Assembly: GCA_017455085.1 (NCBI GenBank)
Contig: JAFTBT010000172.1
Location: 1-14,945, forward strand
Length of the DNA: 14,945 nt
Source: Synergistaceae bacterium
GTDB lineage: Bacteria > Synergistota > Synergistia > Synergistales > Aminobacteriaceae
Direction of reading: 5' to 3'
Part shown: piece by piece, positions 6,097-13,200 of the stretch
How the letters are laid out: each line of letters begins with the position of its first letter
Numbering within the stretch: position 1 is the first letter of the stretch
Notes under the pieces: generated by a model
Seen by the model: the letters and a program-made list of their open reading frames with translations, nothing else
Database searches by the model: none
What the model was told of the DNA's origin: nothing
Made by a program: the position numbers and the translations under genes

Positions 6097-7533
6097 TTAG
6101 CATATCCCTCCGTTCGCAATTTTCGGTGTGCCTAAGTGACGCTGCAAGACTATTCCGGTGTTGAGGATGTCCGAGTCACTCCAGCGAGGCCCTATCAGCT
6201 GCAGACCTACAGGCAGATCCTCAGCATACCCCGAGAAGAATGACAGCCCCGGCAGTCCGGCCAAGTTCACCGGAAGTGTGTACAAGTCAGTTTCGTAGCC
6301 CTTCATAGCGTCATCTTCAGGCTCACCGATTTTTTCGGGCAGTGAAGGCGTAACAGGCTGCAAGATAAACTCACACTCACCGAATGCCCTCGTGAACTCC
6401 TGAGCTATGAGCGTCCGGACTTTCGTAGCAGCAACGTAATACTCCTCGCAACGTGACGGCTCCGTTAAGCAAGTGCCTGCTATGATTCTGGCTTTGACTT
6501 CGCTCCCGAAACCGTAAGACCTCACGCGTTCAAACATCTCTTTGATTCCCCGTGCGTCTTTGACCGTATAGCCTAATCTTACGCCGTCGTAACGCTCCAG
6601 ATTCGTGTGTGCCTCACTCATGGCAAGAGCATAGTAGCAAGCTACAGCATACTTCGCGACAACAGGCAGAGATACTTCGGTGATGATTGCACCTTCGGAT
6701 TCGAGTATCTTTCTGGTCTTGGCTAGAGCCTCAGCGATCGGAGCATCAAGCGTGAAATTCTGGAACTCCTTCACGAGGGCGATACGTTTACCCTTCACGG
6801 AAAAGTCCAGCTTGTGTGAAAAGTCGTGCGGTCTGTCGCGGAAGCTGCTGGAATCCATAACGTCATGACCAGAAATTACGGACATGATGATTTGCAGGTC
6901 CTCAACTGTGCGAGCAAACGGGCCTATCTGGTCGAGTGATGACCCGTAAGAGATTAATCCGTAACGACTCACCATGCCGTACGTGGGCTTGAAGCCGTAT
7001 ACTCCGCAGAAGCTAGCCGGCTGACGGATGGAGCCTCCTGTGTCGCTGCCGAGTGAGAAGGGTACGTAGCCAGCACTGACAGCAGCAGCACTGCCTCCGG
7101 AAGAGCCGCCCGGGACGCGTGAAATGTCGTTGGGGTTGTGTGTCGGACCGAAGGCAGAATTTCCGCAGGTGTTGCCCATCGCGAACTCGTCCATGTTGAC
7201 CTTGCCCATGAGGACAGCTCCAGCTTCGCGCAGGGACTTCCAGGCTGTGGCATCGTATGGAGGTCTCCAGTTGCCGAGAATTTTGCTTGCGGCAGTGGTT
7301 CGGAGTCCTTTGGTGCATAAATTATCCTTGAGGACTGTGGGAATCCCGGACAAGAGTCCGTTGGGATTCTGTGAGGCCTGAAATTCTGAGTCAGTGCGGG
7401 TAATAAACGCGTGTATATTCGGCTCGCAGGAGTCTATTCTGGCTTTGCAGGAGGCGAAAAGCTCGGAAGGGGAAAATTTTTTGTCCCTGAGACCCGCAAT
7501 TGCGTCGTGTAGATTCAGTTCGTATAGCTGCAT
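6097..7533 (-). CDS. gatA: Aspartyl/glutamyl-tRNA(Asn/Gln) amidotransferase subunit A (glutaminase/amidase)
   Basis: Encodes 478 residues. The ATG at 7533 follows GGAGGA (7546-7541 on the minus strand, inside gatC) with 7-nt spacing. GatA is an amidase-signature enzyme that hydrolyses glutamine and passes ammonia to GatB. The Ser-cisSer-Lys triad is intact: Lys69 (VLKDNLC), Ser144 (GGSSGGS) and Ser168 (GSDTGGSIRQP). These are offset by a constant ten residues from the S. aureus triad Lys79, Ser154, Ser178. Residues GNTCGNSAFGPTHNP and the long amidase-signature block are also conserved. Three bases separate it from the gatC stop, and its stop lies just before the gatB start. Confidence 0.98.
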   Translation of the reverse strand: MQLYELNLHDAIAGLRDKKFSPSELFASCKARIDSCEPNIHAFITRTDSEFQASQNPNGLLSGIPTVLKDNLCTKGLRTTAASKILGNWRPPYDATAWKSLREAGAVLMGKVNMDEFAMGNTCGNSAFGPTHNPNDISRVPGGSSGGSAAAVSAGYVPFSLGSDTGGSIRQPASFCGVYGFKPTYGMVSRYGLISYGSSLDQIGPFARTVEDLQIIMSVISGHDVMDSSSFRDRPHDFSHKLDFSVKGKRIALVKEFQNFTLDAPIAEALAKTRKILESEGAIITEVSLPVVAKYAVACYYALAMSEAHTNLERYDGVRLGYTVKDARGIKEMFERVRSYGFGSEVKARIIAGTCLTEPSRCEEYYVAATKVRTLIAQEFTRAFGECEFILQPVTPSLPEKIGEPEDDAMKGYETDLYTLPVNLAGLPGLSFFSGYAEDLPVGLQLIGPRWSDSDILNTGIVLQRHLGTPKIANGGIC

Positions 7534-7536
7534 GAT

Positions 7537-7827
7537 TTAGTCCTCCATGATTCTGGGTACTTTGAAGTATGAGCCGTCTACGTGTTCGCTTTCGTGGAGT
7601 ATGGCTTCATTGTCCGGTAAGGGAATTACTTTGTCGTCGCGCAGGGGACATTCGAGGACTTCGGCAAAACTGAAGGGCTCAACGTCTTTGAGGTCTAACT
7701 CTTTGAAGCAGTCGAGCATGTCTAGAAAGTTGTTGATGTAGCGGACAGCTCCGGTGAGTTCCTGTTCAGTGAGGAGAAGGCGGGACTCTAGAGCTATCTC
7801 GTTGACTTGTTCAGCATCAAGTTTCAA
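7537..7827 (-). CDS. gatC: Aspartyl/glutamyl-tRNA(Asn/Gln) amidotransferase subunit C
   Basis: Encodes 96 residues, the usual GatC length. The start is TTG (first base 7827) preceded by AAGGAG with about 9-nt spacing; there is no nearer ATG. GatC wraps around the GatA-GatB interface and stabilises the complex. The N-terminal helices VNEIALESRLLLTEQEL and the segment YINNFLDMLDCFKELDLKDVEP match the family, as does the C-terminal region with LRDDKVI and YFKVPRIMED. First gene of the gatCAB operon. Confidence 0.95.
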   Translation of the reverse strand: MKLDAEQVNEIALESRLLLTEQELTGAVRYINNFLDMLDCFKELDLKDVEPFSFAEVLECPLRDDKVIPLPDNEAILHESEHVDGSYFKVPRIMED

Positions 7828-7872
7828 GTTATTACGCTCCTTTATGTGAATGGGGGTAAAAATTTCGTGAGT

Positions 7873-7901
7873 ATTATATCAGTGTCCGAGTGAGATAAAC
7901 T
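7873..7901 (-). promoter_or_regulatory. Candidate gatCAB promoter (minus strand)
   Basis: On the minus strand a perfect TATAAT occurs at 7878-7873, about 46 nt upstream of the gatC start. The -35 region is poor: TTTATC with a 15-nt spacer, or GTTTAT with 16. The -10 box makes it the best candidate in the region. Inference from motif. Confidence 0.45.
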
Positions 7902-7904
7902 GAT

Positions 7905-8040
7905 TCATGCTGGTATAGTTTGCGCCGAAGGTCAATTTTTCGTCTCAGGTCTGGCTGGGAATATCCGAACCATGCATCAGAGAATATCTGATTGTCCTGC
8001 CGAACACTGCGCCAGAATTTACTCATGCACAAGGCACTAT
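7905..8040. other. Unexplained part of the gatC-dapA intergenic region
   Basis: This stretch lies between the gatC promoter and the promoter of the dapA leader. It contains a perfect 6-bp inverted repeat ATCAGA-GAATA-TCTGAT (7976-7992). A 99-codon frame on the minus strand (8173-7874) covers it, but that frame has a TTG start, no ribosome binding site at any candidate start, and crosses the gatC -10 box. I recognise no RNA family here. Confidence 0.3.
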
Positions 8041-8045
8041 AAAGA

Positions 8046-8074
8046 TTGACAGAATAATTTTTCACGTTTATCAT
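8046..8074 (+). promoter_or_regulatory. Near-consensus sigma-70 promoter upstream of the dapA leader
   Basis: TTGACA (8046-8051) and TATCAT (8069-8074) are separated by 17 nt, matching the consensus at 11 of 12 positions. Transcription would start at about 8080-8082, giving a leader of about 300 nt before dapA. It probably drives the dap-lysC operon. Confidence 0.75.
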
Positions 8075-8120
8075 TTCATTTATCGCATAAACACATTTTT
8101 TCACAGGGAGGACTCGCAAG

Positions 8121-8210
8121 ATGACTATTGCAGCATTTGTTGACGGCTGGTCATTTTCTGCGTACACCCTCAAGATAAAACGTAACTGTCTATTGTTCTT
8201 TGGTGAATGA
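8121..8210 (+). CDS. Candidate 29-residue leader peptide upstream of dapA
   Basis: ATG 8121 to TGA 8208-8210. It is preceded by AGGGAGGA (8105-8112) with 8-nt spacing, as good a ribosome binding site as any in the window. The product is 29 residues, beginning MTIAAFVDGW and ending RNCLLFFGE. It includes T-L-K-I-K, with Lys codons AAG at 8172-8174 and AAA at 8178-8180. Just downstream, CTGTCT (8186-8191) can pair with GGACAG (8212-8217) across the stop codon. A terminator follows at 8243-8279. Promoter, short ORF, hairpin and terminator before a biosynthetic gene is the layout of a transcription attenuator. Two lysine codons are few for that role, so this stays tentative. It could instead be a small unrelated peptide or part of a small RNA. 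Confidence 0.4.
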   Translation: MTIAAFVDGWSFSAYTLKIKRNCLLFFGE

Positions 8211-8242
8211 CGGACAGCTAATATACTATCAATGCATATCAG

Positions 8243-8279
8243 AGCCGCTCTTCATCAGGAACATAGGGGCGGTTTTTTT
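8243..8279 (+). terminator. Intrinsic terminator/attenuator in the dapA leader
   Basis: The arms 8243-8252 (AGCCGCTCTT) and 8265-8274 pair over 10 bp, with G-U pairs at the base and near the loop. They enclose a 12-nt loop and run into TTTTTTT (8273-8279). The position, after a promoter and short ORF but 101 nt before dapA, suggests conditional termination. An AGCCG in the 5' arm (8243-8247) is complementary to CGGCT in the leader ORF (8144-8148), a possible but short competing pair. Confidence 0.7.
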
Positions 8280-8379
8280 GTGTGTACTGATAGTGCGTGT
8301 GTATGTTTGTGATGCGTGTACGTTATGCGTATTTGTATTTACGTGTGTATTAATAATTCACAGGAGGTTTATATTAACC

Positions 8380-9267
8380 ATGACAGACAGCCCAATTTTC
8401 AAGGGAGTAGCTACCGCCCTCATCACTCCACTCAATGAGCAGGGTGTGGACTACGAATCTTTCGGCAGACTCATAGACTGGCAGTGTGAGCAAGGTATCA
8501 ACGCACTCGTTATCGCCGGCACTACAGGTGAAGGCTCAACCCTCAACGACGCAGACCACAAAGCCGTCATCAAGTTCTCTGTCGAACGCATCGCAGGAAG
8601 GTGCAAGGTCATCGCCGCAACAGGCTCAAACGATACCGCCTACGCAATCCAGCTCTCAAAGTTCGCGTGTGACGTTGGAGCAGACGCATTACTAGTAATC
8701 ACTCCTTACTACAACAAGGCCACACAAAACGGGCTAATCACTTCCTTCACGAAAATCGCTGACGCTTCCACAAAACCCATCATCCTCTACAATGTTCCTT
8801 CACGCACAGGCATAAACATAGAGCCGGAAACTTACGCGGCCGTAGCTGAACATCCCATGATTCAGGGCATCAAGGAAGCAAATAGCAACATCAGCAAGAT
8901 CGTCCACACTGCACAGCTCGTTGGCGACAAGCTCGATATATATTCCGGCAATGACGACCAGATTGTGCCGATTCTCTCAATGGGAGGAAAAGGTGTGATT
9001 TCAGTGTTGTCGAACGTTGCCCCAAAGCAGACTATGGAGATCTGTAATAGATTCTTTGCTGGAGACGTTAAGGGAGCTGCTGAGTTGCAGTGCAAGTATC
9101 TTCCGCTCATCAATGCACTCTTCAGCGAAGTCAACCCGATTCCCGTCAAGGCCGCTATGGCTGCAATGGGTTGGTGCGAAAACTATGTGCGCCTTCCGTT
9201 GACACCAATGGAGCCTAAGCACTGGGAACACCTCAAGGCGTTAATGCAGGAGCAGGGGTTAATCTAG
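8380..9267 (+). CDS. dapA: 4-hydroxy-tetrahydrodipicolinate synthase
   Basis: Encodes 295 residues from ATG 8380, which follows CAGGAGG (8361-8367). The frame is open further upstream to 8200, but that extension reads through the terminator and has no family match. DapA condenses pyruvate with aspartate semialdehyde, the first step committed to diaminopimelate and lysine. It is a TIM-barrel class I aldolase. The catalytic residues are all present: Schiff-base Lys165 (IKEANS), Tyr137 (LYNVPSRTG), Thr48 (GTTGE), Tyr111 and Arg142. Each is offset by four from E. coli Lys161, Tyr133, Thr44, Tyr107 and Arg138. The enzyme acts in the cytosol, usually as a tetramer, and is often lysine-feedback inhibited. 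It heads the operon and dapB follows after 2 nt. Confidence 0.97.
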   Translation: MTDSPIFKGVATALITPLNEQGVDYESFGRLIDWQCEQGINALVIAGTTGEGSTLNDADHKAVIKFSVERIAGRCKVIAATGSNDTAYAIQLSKFACDVGADALLVITPYYNKATQNGLITSFTKIADASTKPIILYNVPSRTGINIEPETYAAVAEHPMIQGIKEANSNISKIVHTAQLVGDKLDIYSGNDDQIVPILSMGGKGVISVLSNVAPKQTMEICNRFFAGDVKGAAELQCKYLPLINALFSEVNPIPVKAAMAAMGWCENYVRLPLTPMEPKHWEHLKALMQEQGLI

Positions 9268-9269
9268 CC

Positions 9270-9995
9270 ATGAAGTTAATCATCAACGGTGCAAACGGAA
9301 AGATGGGGCATATCATCACGAAAATGGCAGGCAGTGAAAATATCGCCGCCCTCGTCGACGTGAACCCCGCAGAAGGTATGTACAAGTCCCTCAATGAGTT
9401 CACCGGAGCTGCTGACTGCGTGATAGACTTCACGAATCACAAAGCTACTCCCGAAGTCCTGAACTGGTGCGTGAGTCACAACATGCCCGTGCTGATCGCC
9501 TCGACCGGCCAGACTGACGATGAACTTGCACAGGTACGTGAAGCCGCAAAGAATATCCCTGTGTTCATGTCGCCGAATATGTCCGTAGGTGTCGCACTGG
9601 TGGCAGACTTGGCCGAAAGAGTCACGAGAATCTTCGGGGACTGCGATATCGAGATGATAGAGGCTCACCACAACCAGAAGCTAGATATTCCCAGCGGTAC
9701 AGCCCTCATGCTCGCGAAACGGATTCAGGAGGCTAGAGATACCCTCACGTTCAACATAGGCAGGCACGAAAACGGAAAACGTCCCGAAAACGAGATAGGC
9801 ATTCACTCCTTGCGATACGGCACTGAAGTCGGAACACATGAAGTCATTTTCTCGAACGGCCTCGAAACCATAACTATCAGGCATGACGCAAAGGACAGGG
9901 CATTATTCGCGAAGGGTGCATTAGCTGCGGTGAAATGGCTCGTGAATCAGAAGGCAGGCCTCTACGGTATGAGAGAGTTCCTCAAGGAGGCATAA
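9270..9995 (+). CDS. dapB: 4-hydroxy-tetrahydrodipicolinate reductase
   Basis: Encodes 241 residues, slightly shorter than E. coli DapB (273). The ATG at 9270 lies 2 nt after the dapA stop, with the end of dapA (CAGGAGCAGGGG) as ribosome binding site. The enzyme reduces the DapA product with NAD(P)H to tetrahydrodipicolinate. The Rossmann motif GANGKMG (7-13) binds the cofactor. The catalytic and substrate-binding block [15 protein letters not shown] (131-145) contains the proton-donor His133 and Lys137. The C-terminal strand [19 protein letters not shown] is also typical of the family. Third and fourth operon steps follow immediately downstream. Confidence 0.97.
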   Translation: MKLIINGANGKMGHIITKMAGSENIAALVDVNPAEGMYKSLNEFTGAADCVIDFTNHKATPEVLNWCVSHNMPVLIASTGQTDDELAQVREAAKNIPVFMSPNMSVGVALVADLAERVTRIFGDCDIEMIEAHHNQKLDIPSGTALMLAKRIQEARDTLTFNIGRHENGKRPENEIGIHSLRYGTEVGTHEVIFSNGLETITIRHDAKDRALFAKGALAAVKWLVNQKAGLYGMREFLKEA

Positions 9996-9997
9996 TC

Positions 9998-10696
9998 ATG
10001 GAAGCTCAGGAAATCATCAGCTTTATTGCGAACGCCAAGAAAGTTACTCCAGTAAAGATATTCATCAAGGAGAGAGAACCTATCGACTTTTCCCACACCA
10101 ACGCAAGAGTCTTCGGAGCTGCTGACAGGATAATTTTCGGGGATTGGTCGGAAATTCAGCCCGTTCTCAGAATGAACAGCGACAAAATCGCAGACATAGT
10201 GATTGAGAATGACGCACGCAATTCCGCTATACCCCTGCTTGACCTGAAGGATATTCCCGCAAGAATCGAACCCGGCGCAATCATCAGGGACAACGTTACG
10301 ATCGGGAAGAATGCAGTGATCATGATGGGAGCAATCCTGAATATCGGCGCAGTTGTCGGTGATGGCACAATGATCGACATGGGAGCAGTTCTCGGAGGCA
10401 GGGCAACTGTCGGGAAAAACTGCCACATCGGTGCGGGGGCGGTCTTGGCCGGAGTCATTGAGCCTGCGAGTGCAAAGCCGGTAATCGTGGATGACGGTGT
10501 ACTCATCGGAGCAAATGCTGTAGTTATCGAGGGAGTACACATCGGTGAAAACGCTGTAGTCGCTGCCGGAGCTGTGGTGATTGAGGACGTTGAACCCGGT
10601 AAAGTCGTAGCAGGTTGTCCCGCAAGAGTCATCAAGGACAAGGACGAAAATACTACCCTCAAGACAGCCCTTCAGCAATCGTTGCGCAAGATATGA
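9998..10696 (+). CDS. dapH: Tetrahydrodipicolinate N-acetyltransferase
   Basis: Encodes 232 residues (B. subtilis DapH is 236). The ATG at 9998 follows AAGGAGG (9984-9990) with 7-nt spacing and lies 2 nt after the dapB stop, so I prefer it to upstream in-frame starts within dapB. Residues 1-90 form the DapH N-terminal domain ([20 protein letters not shown]). Residues 90-212 are hexapeptide repeats forming a left-handed beta helix ([36 protein letters not shown]), ending with the usual [13 protein letters not shown]. The enzyme acetylates tetrahydrodipicolinate from acetyl-CoA. N-acetyl rather than N-succinyl transfer is inferred from the DapH-type N-terminal domain and the M20D-type deacetylase next door. 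Confidence 0.95.
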   Translation: MEAQEIISFIANAKKVTPVKIFIKEREPIDFSHTNARVFGAADRIIFGDWSEIQPVLRMNSDKIADIVIENDARNSAIPLLDLKDIPARIEPGAIIRDNVTIGKNAVIMMGAILNIGAVVGDGTMIDMGAVLGGRATVGKNCHIGAGAVLAGVIEPASAKPVIVDDGVLIGANAVVIEGVHIGENAVVAAGAVVIEDVEPGKVVAGCPARVIKDKDENTTLKTALQQSLRKI

Positions 10697-11838
10697 GTAT
10701 AGATTTTTTCAGTGAGGCAGAGTCTCTCAGGCAAAAGCTCACGGAGATTCGCGAGACCATCCACAAAATTCCAGAGATAGGCGATCACGAGTTCAGGACA
10801 GCAGAATTTCTAGAGCATGTTCTGGATGGGTTTGGTATTCCTCATCACAGAGTACTAGACACCGGAATCGTTGCCCGCATTGACGGAAAGCTATCGGGGA
10901 ATCACTGCGCTATACGTACGGACATTGACGCACTCCCAGTGAACGAGGAGACAGGCTGCGAGTTTGCGAGTCAGACTCCGGGAATGATGCACGCTTGCGG
11001 CCACGACGTACACATGACCAGTGCTCTCGGAGCTGCAATGATTCTGAATGCTCACCGTGAGGAATTATGCGGCTCTGTGAGTATTTTCTTCCAGCCCAAC
11101 GAGGAAGGAGACGGCGGAGCTAAACGCATGATTGACGCGGGAGTGCTTGATGGTATCTCTGCGGTGTTCGGAGCGCATGTTGACCCTGCATTACCTGCTG
11201 GACATATCGGGGTGAAGTATGGAGATTTTTACGCAGCTTCTGCTACGTGGAAGATAAATATCATCGGGAAATCCGCTCACGGTGCGCAGAGAGACAAGGG
11301 CATTGACGCGATCGAGGCTGCTGCTCACGTAGTGCCGGAGATTTTGGCGATAAAGGGCGGAGTCGTCAGTGCAGGGACTATTCATGCGGGGACAGCGAAT
11401 AATATTCTTGCTGGCAACTGTGAACTCACGGGCATAGTCAGAACTTACGGCATGGATGAACGCTCCAGAATGTGCCGTGAACTTGAGACTAGGTGCGTTG
11501 AGACTGCGGCCAAGTTCGGGGCTAAGTGCTTGTGCGAAATCACCGACTCTTGCCCGGGAATCGTGAACGACAATGACGCATTGACCTCAATGGTTGAGGC
11601 AACAGCAAGGGAAACTCTCGGCAGTGAATGCGTGGATATTATCGACAAGCCTCTATTCATCAGCGAGGACTTCGGGTACTTCATCATGGCGAAAACAGGA
11701 TGCTTCTACCACATCGGAGCAGGAAGTTCGTACCCATTGCACAGCCCCCATTTTTTGCCCGTACCTGACGCGTTCGTGACAGCTTCAGCAGTTCATGCAG
11801 CCATAGCAAGCAAATATAACTCTACAATACAGGACTGA
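10693..11838 (+). CDS. M20-family amidohydrolase, probable N-acetyl-LL-diaminopimelate deacetylase
   Basis: Encodes 381 residues. The ATG at 10693 overlaps the dapH stop (ATGA), so translation is probably coupled; no strong ribosome binding site is visible. The binuclear-metal residues of the M20D amidohydrolases are present: Cys102 and His104 (HACGHD 100-105), Glu137/Glu138 (PNEEG), His162 (GAHVD) and the C-terminal His350/His353 (LHSPHF). Enzymes of this subfamily remove acyl groups from amino acids (hippurate, auxin conjugates, N-acetyl-diaminopimelate). The position directly after dapH makes N-acetyl-LL-diaminopimelate the likely substrate, as with B. subtilis YkuR. The family is certain; the substrate is inferred from context. 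Confidence 0.92.
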   Translation: MSIDFFSEAESLRQKLTEIRETIHKIPEIGDHEFRTAEFLEHVLDGFGIPHHRVLDTGIVARIDGKLSGNHCAIRTDIDALPVNEETGCEFASQTPGMMHACGHDVHMTSALGAAMILNAHREELCGSVSIFFQPNEEGDGGAKRMIDAGVLDGISAVFGAHVDPALPAGHIGVKYGDFYAASATWKINIIGKSAHGAQRDKGIDAIEAAAHVVPEILAIKGGVVSAGTIHAGTANNILAGNCELTGIVRTYGMDERSRMCRELETRCVETAAKFGAKCLCEITDSCPGIVNDNDALTSMVEATARETLGSECVDIIDKPLFISEDFGYFIMAKTGCFYHIGAGSSYPLHSPHFLPVPDAFVTASAVHAAIASKYNSTIQD

Positions 11839-11844
11839 TACACT

Positions 11845-13176
11845 TTGAATCGTAATATAGTAGTCGCAAAATTCGGAGGCACTTCATTAGCGGATGCCTC
11901 ACAGATCAAGAAAGCCTGCAACATCATCAACGCAGACCCTTCACGCAAATATGTCGTGGCTTCAGCTCCAGGCAAAAGATACTCAGAGGACATCAAGATT
12001 ACTGACATGCTGTATAAGGCACATGCTCAGGCAAAATCAGGCGAGGATTTTTCGGAGACACTACGCGCCATCAAGGACAGGTACGCGAAAATCATTGACG
12101 GTCTCGGAATCACGTTCGACATTGATGCAGAGATTCAGGAGATAGCCGAAAAACTCAGGGCAGGCACTTCGGCAGACTATCCAGCCAGTCGCGGAGAGTA
12201 CATCAACTCGAAGATTATAGCTGCATTTTTGGGGTGGCAGTTCGTTGACGCAGCACAAGGGATTTTCTTCACGGAGTCCGGACAGCTCGACGAGGCAAAA
12301 ACTTTCCAGACACTCGGCGAAATCCTGAAGGGTTTTGACAGGGCTGTAGTTCCCGGGTTTTACGGCTCTATGCCTGACGGAAGCATCAAGACCTTCTCAC
12401 GCGGAGGCTCTGACGTTACCGGCTCTATAGTCGCTCGTGCAGTGAATGCTGATCTCTACGAGAACTGGACGGACGTTAGCGGAATGCTCAGTGCTGACCC
12501 CAGAGTCGTCAAGAACCCCAAAGTCATTGAGCACATCACCTACACCGAATTGCGGGAACTCTCCTACATGGGTGCTAGCGTACTACACGAGGATGCTGTT
12601 TTCCCAGTGAGGCAGGCAGGAATCCCCATCAATATACGCAACACAAACAGGCCTGAAGATTCCGGGACACTGATTGCTGCATCATTGCCTGAGGAAGTCA
12701 CTAGAAGGACAGTTACAGGGATTGCAGGACGCAAAGGATTCTGTTCGGTCAGAGTCGAAAAGTCCATGATGAACGGTGAGACTGGGTTCGGTGCGAGGCT
12801 GCTGCAGGTTTTTGCGCAGAAGGGTATCCCGTTCGAGCATTGCCCCACAGGAATCGACACCATAAGCGTAATCGTGAACGGTTCGGCTTTCGAGAGCAGG
12901 CGCGATGAGATTTTGCGGGAGATCAAGAACACGTTAGCTCCGGACTTCATCACGATAGAGAAGGGCTTAGCTGCAATAGCTGTTGTCGGTGCGGGAATGG
13001 TCAACGTCAAGGGAGTTGCGGCCAAGATTTTCACGGCACTTGCTGACGCGGGGATAAACATACGGATGATCGATCAGGGGTCTGATGAGCTGAATATTAT
13101 TGTCGGAGTAGATGACTCTGATTATGTCAATGCCGTTAATGCACTGTATAATGTCATGATATCAAGCACCCTATAA
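11845..13176 (+). CDS. lysC: Aspartate kinase 1 (catalytically complete)
   Basis: Encodes 443 residues from TTG 11845, 6 nt after the deacetylase stop, with AGGA at 11831-11834. It phosphorylates aspartate, the first step of the aspartate family. The amino-acid kinase domain (about 1-280) has the full signature set: Lys9 in KFGGTS, Glu118 in SRGEY, FSRGGSDVTG (185-193, with Asp190), WTDVSG (208-213), SADPR (216-220) and VLHEDAVFPV with His248. Two ACT domains follow (about 290-360 and 375-443), including GAGMVNVKGVAAKIFTALADAGINI. The sequence is of the clostridial-type single-chain class. ACT domains usually mediate feedback by lysine or threonine. A paralogue follows 24 nt downstream. Confidence 0.96.
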   Translation: MNRNIVVAKFGGTSLADASQIKKACNIINADPSRKYVVASAPGKRYSEDIKITDMLYKAHAQAKSGEDFSETLRAIKDRYAKIIDGLGITFDIDAEIQEIAEKLRAGTSADYPASRGEYINSKIIAAFLGWQFVDAAQGIFFTESGQLDEAKTFQTLGEILKGFDRAVVPGFYGSMPDGSIKTFSRGGSDVTGSIVARAVNADLYENWTDVSGMLSADPRVVKNPKVIEHITYTELRELSYMGASVLHEDAVFPVRQAGIPINIRNTNRPEDSGTLIAASLPEEVTRRTVTGIAGRKGFCSVRVEKSMMNGETGFGARLLQVFAQKGIPFEHCPTGIDTISVIVNGSAFESRRDEILREIKNTLAPDFITIEKGLAAIAVVGAGMVNVKGVAAKIFTALADAGINIRMIDQGSDELNIIVGVDDSDYVNAVNALYNVMISSTL

Positions 13177-13200
13177 ATCTTTCATGGAAGTGAATAAAGC

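Noticed and set aside
7915..7965. GCGCCGAAG followed by CTGGCTGG, resembling part of a lysine riboswitch
   Set aside because: The other conserved core elements, such as the early AGAGG, are missing. It lies upstream of the leader promoter, so it would not be in the main dapA transcript.
7874..8173. 99-codon frame on the minus strand in the gatC-dapA intergenic region
   Set aside because: TTG start, no ribosome binding site before it or before the internal Met codons. It runs across the gatC -10 box and antisense to the dapA leader promoter. No family recognised. Could at most be a gene remnant.
8200..8379. Sixty-codon N-terminal extension of DapA
   Set aside because: It reads through the leader terminator, has no family counterpart and no ribosome binding site. 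ATG 8380 has CAGGAGG and gives the normal protein length.
9962..10678. 238-codon minus-strand frame opposite dapH
   Set aside because: Shadow of the hexapeptide repeats of DapH; low-complexity product rich in D, C, S and V, no ribosome binding site.
12564..13061. 165-codon minus-strand frame opposite the first aspartate kinase
   Set aside because: Antisense to conserved kinase and ACT coding sequence; no family features.
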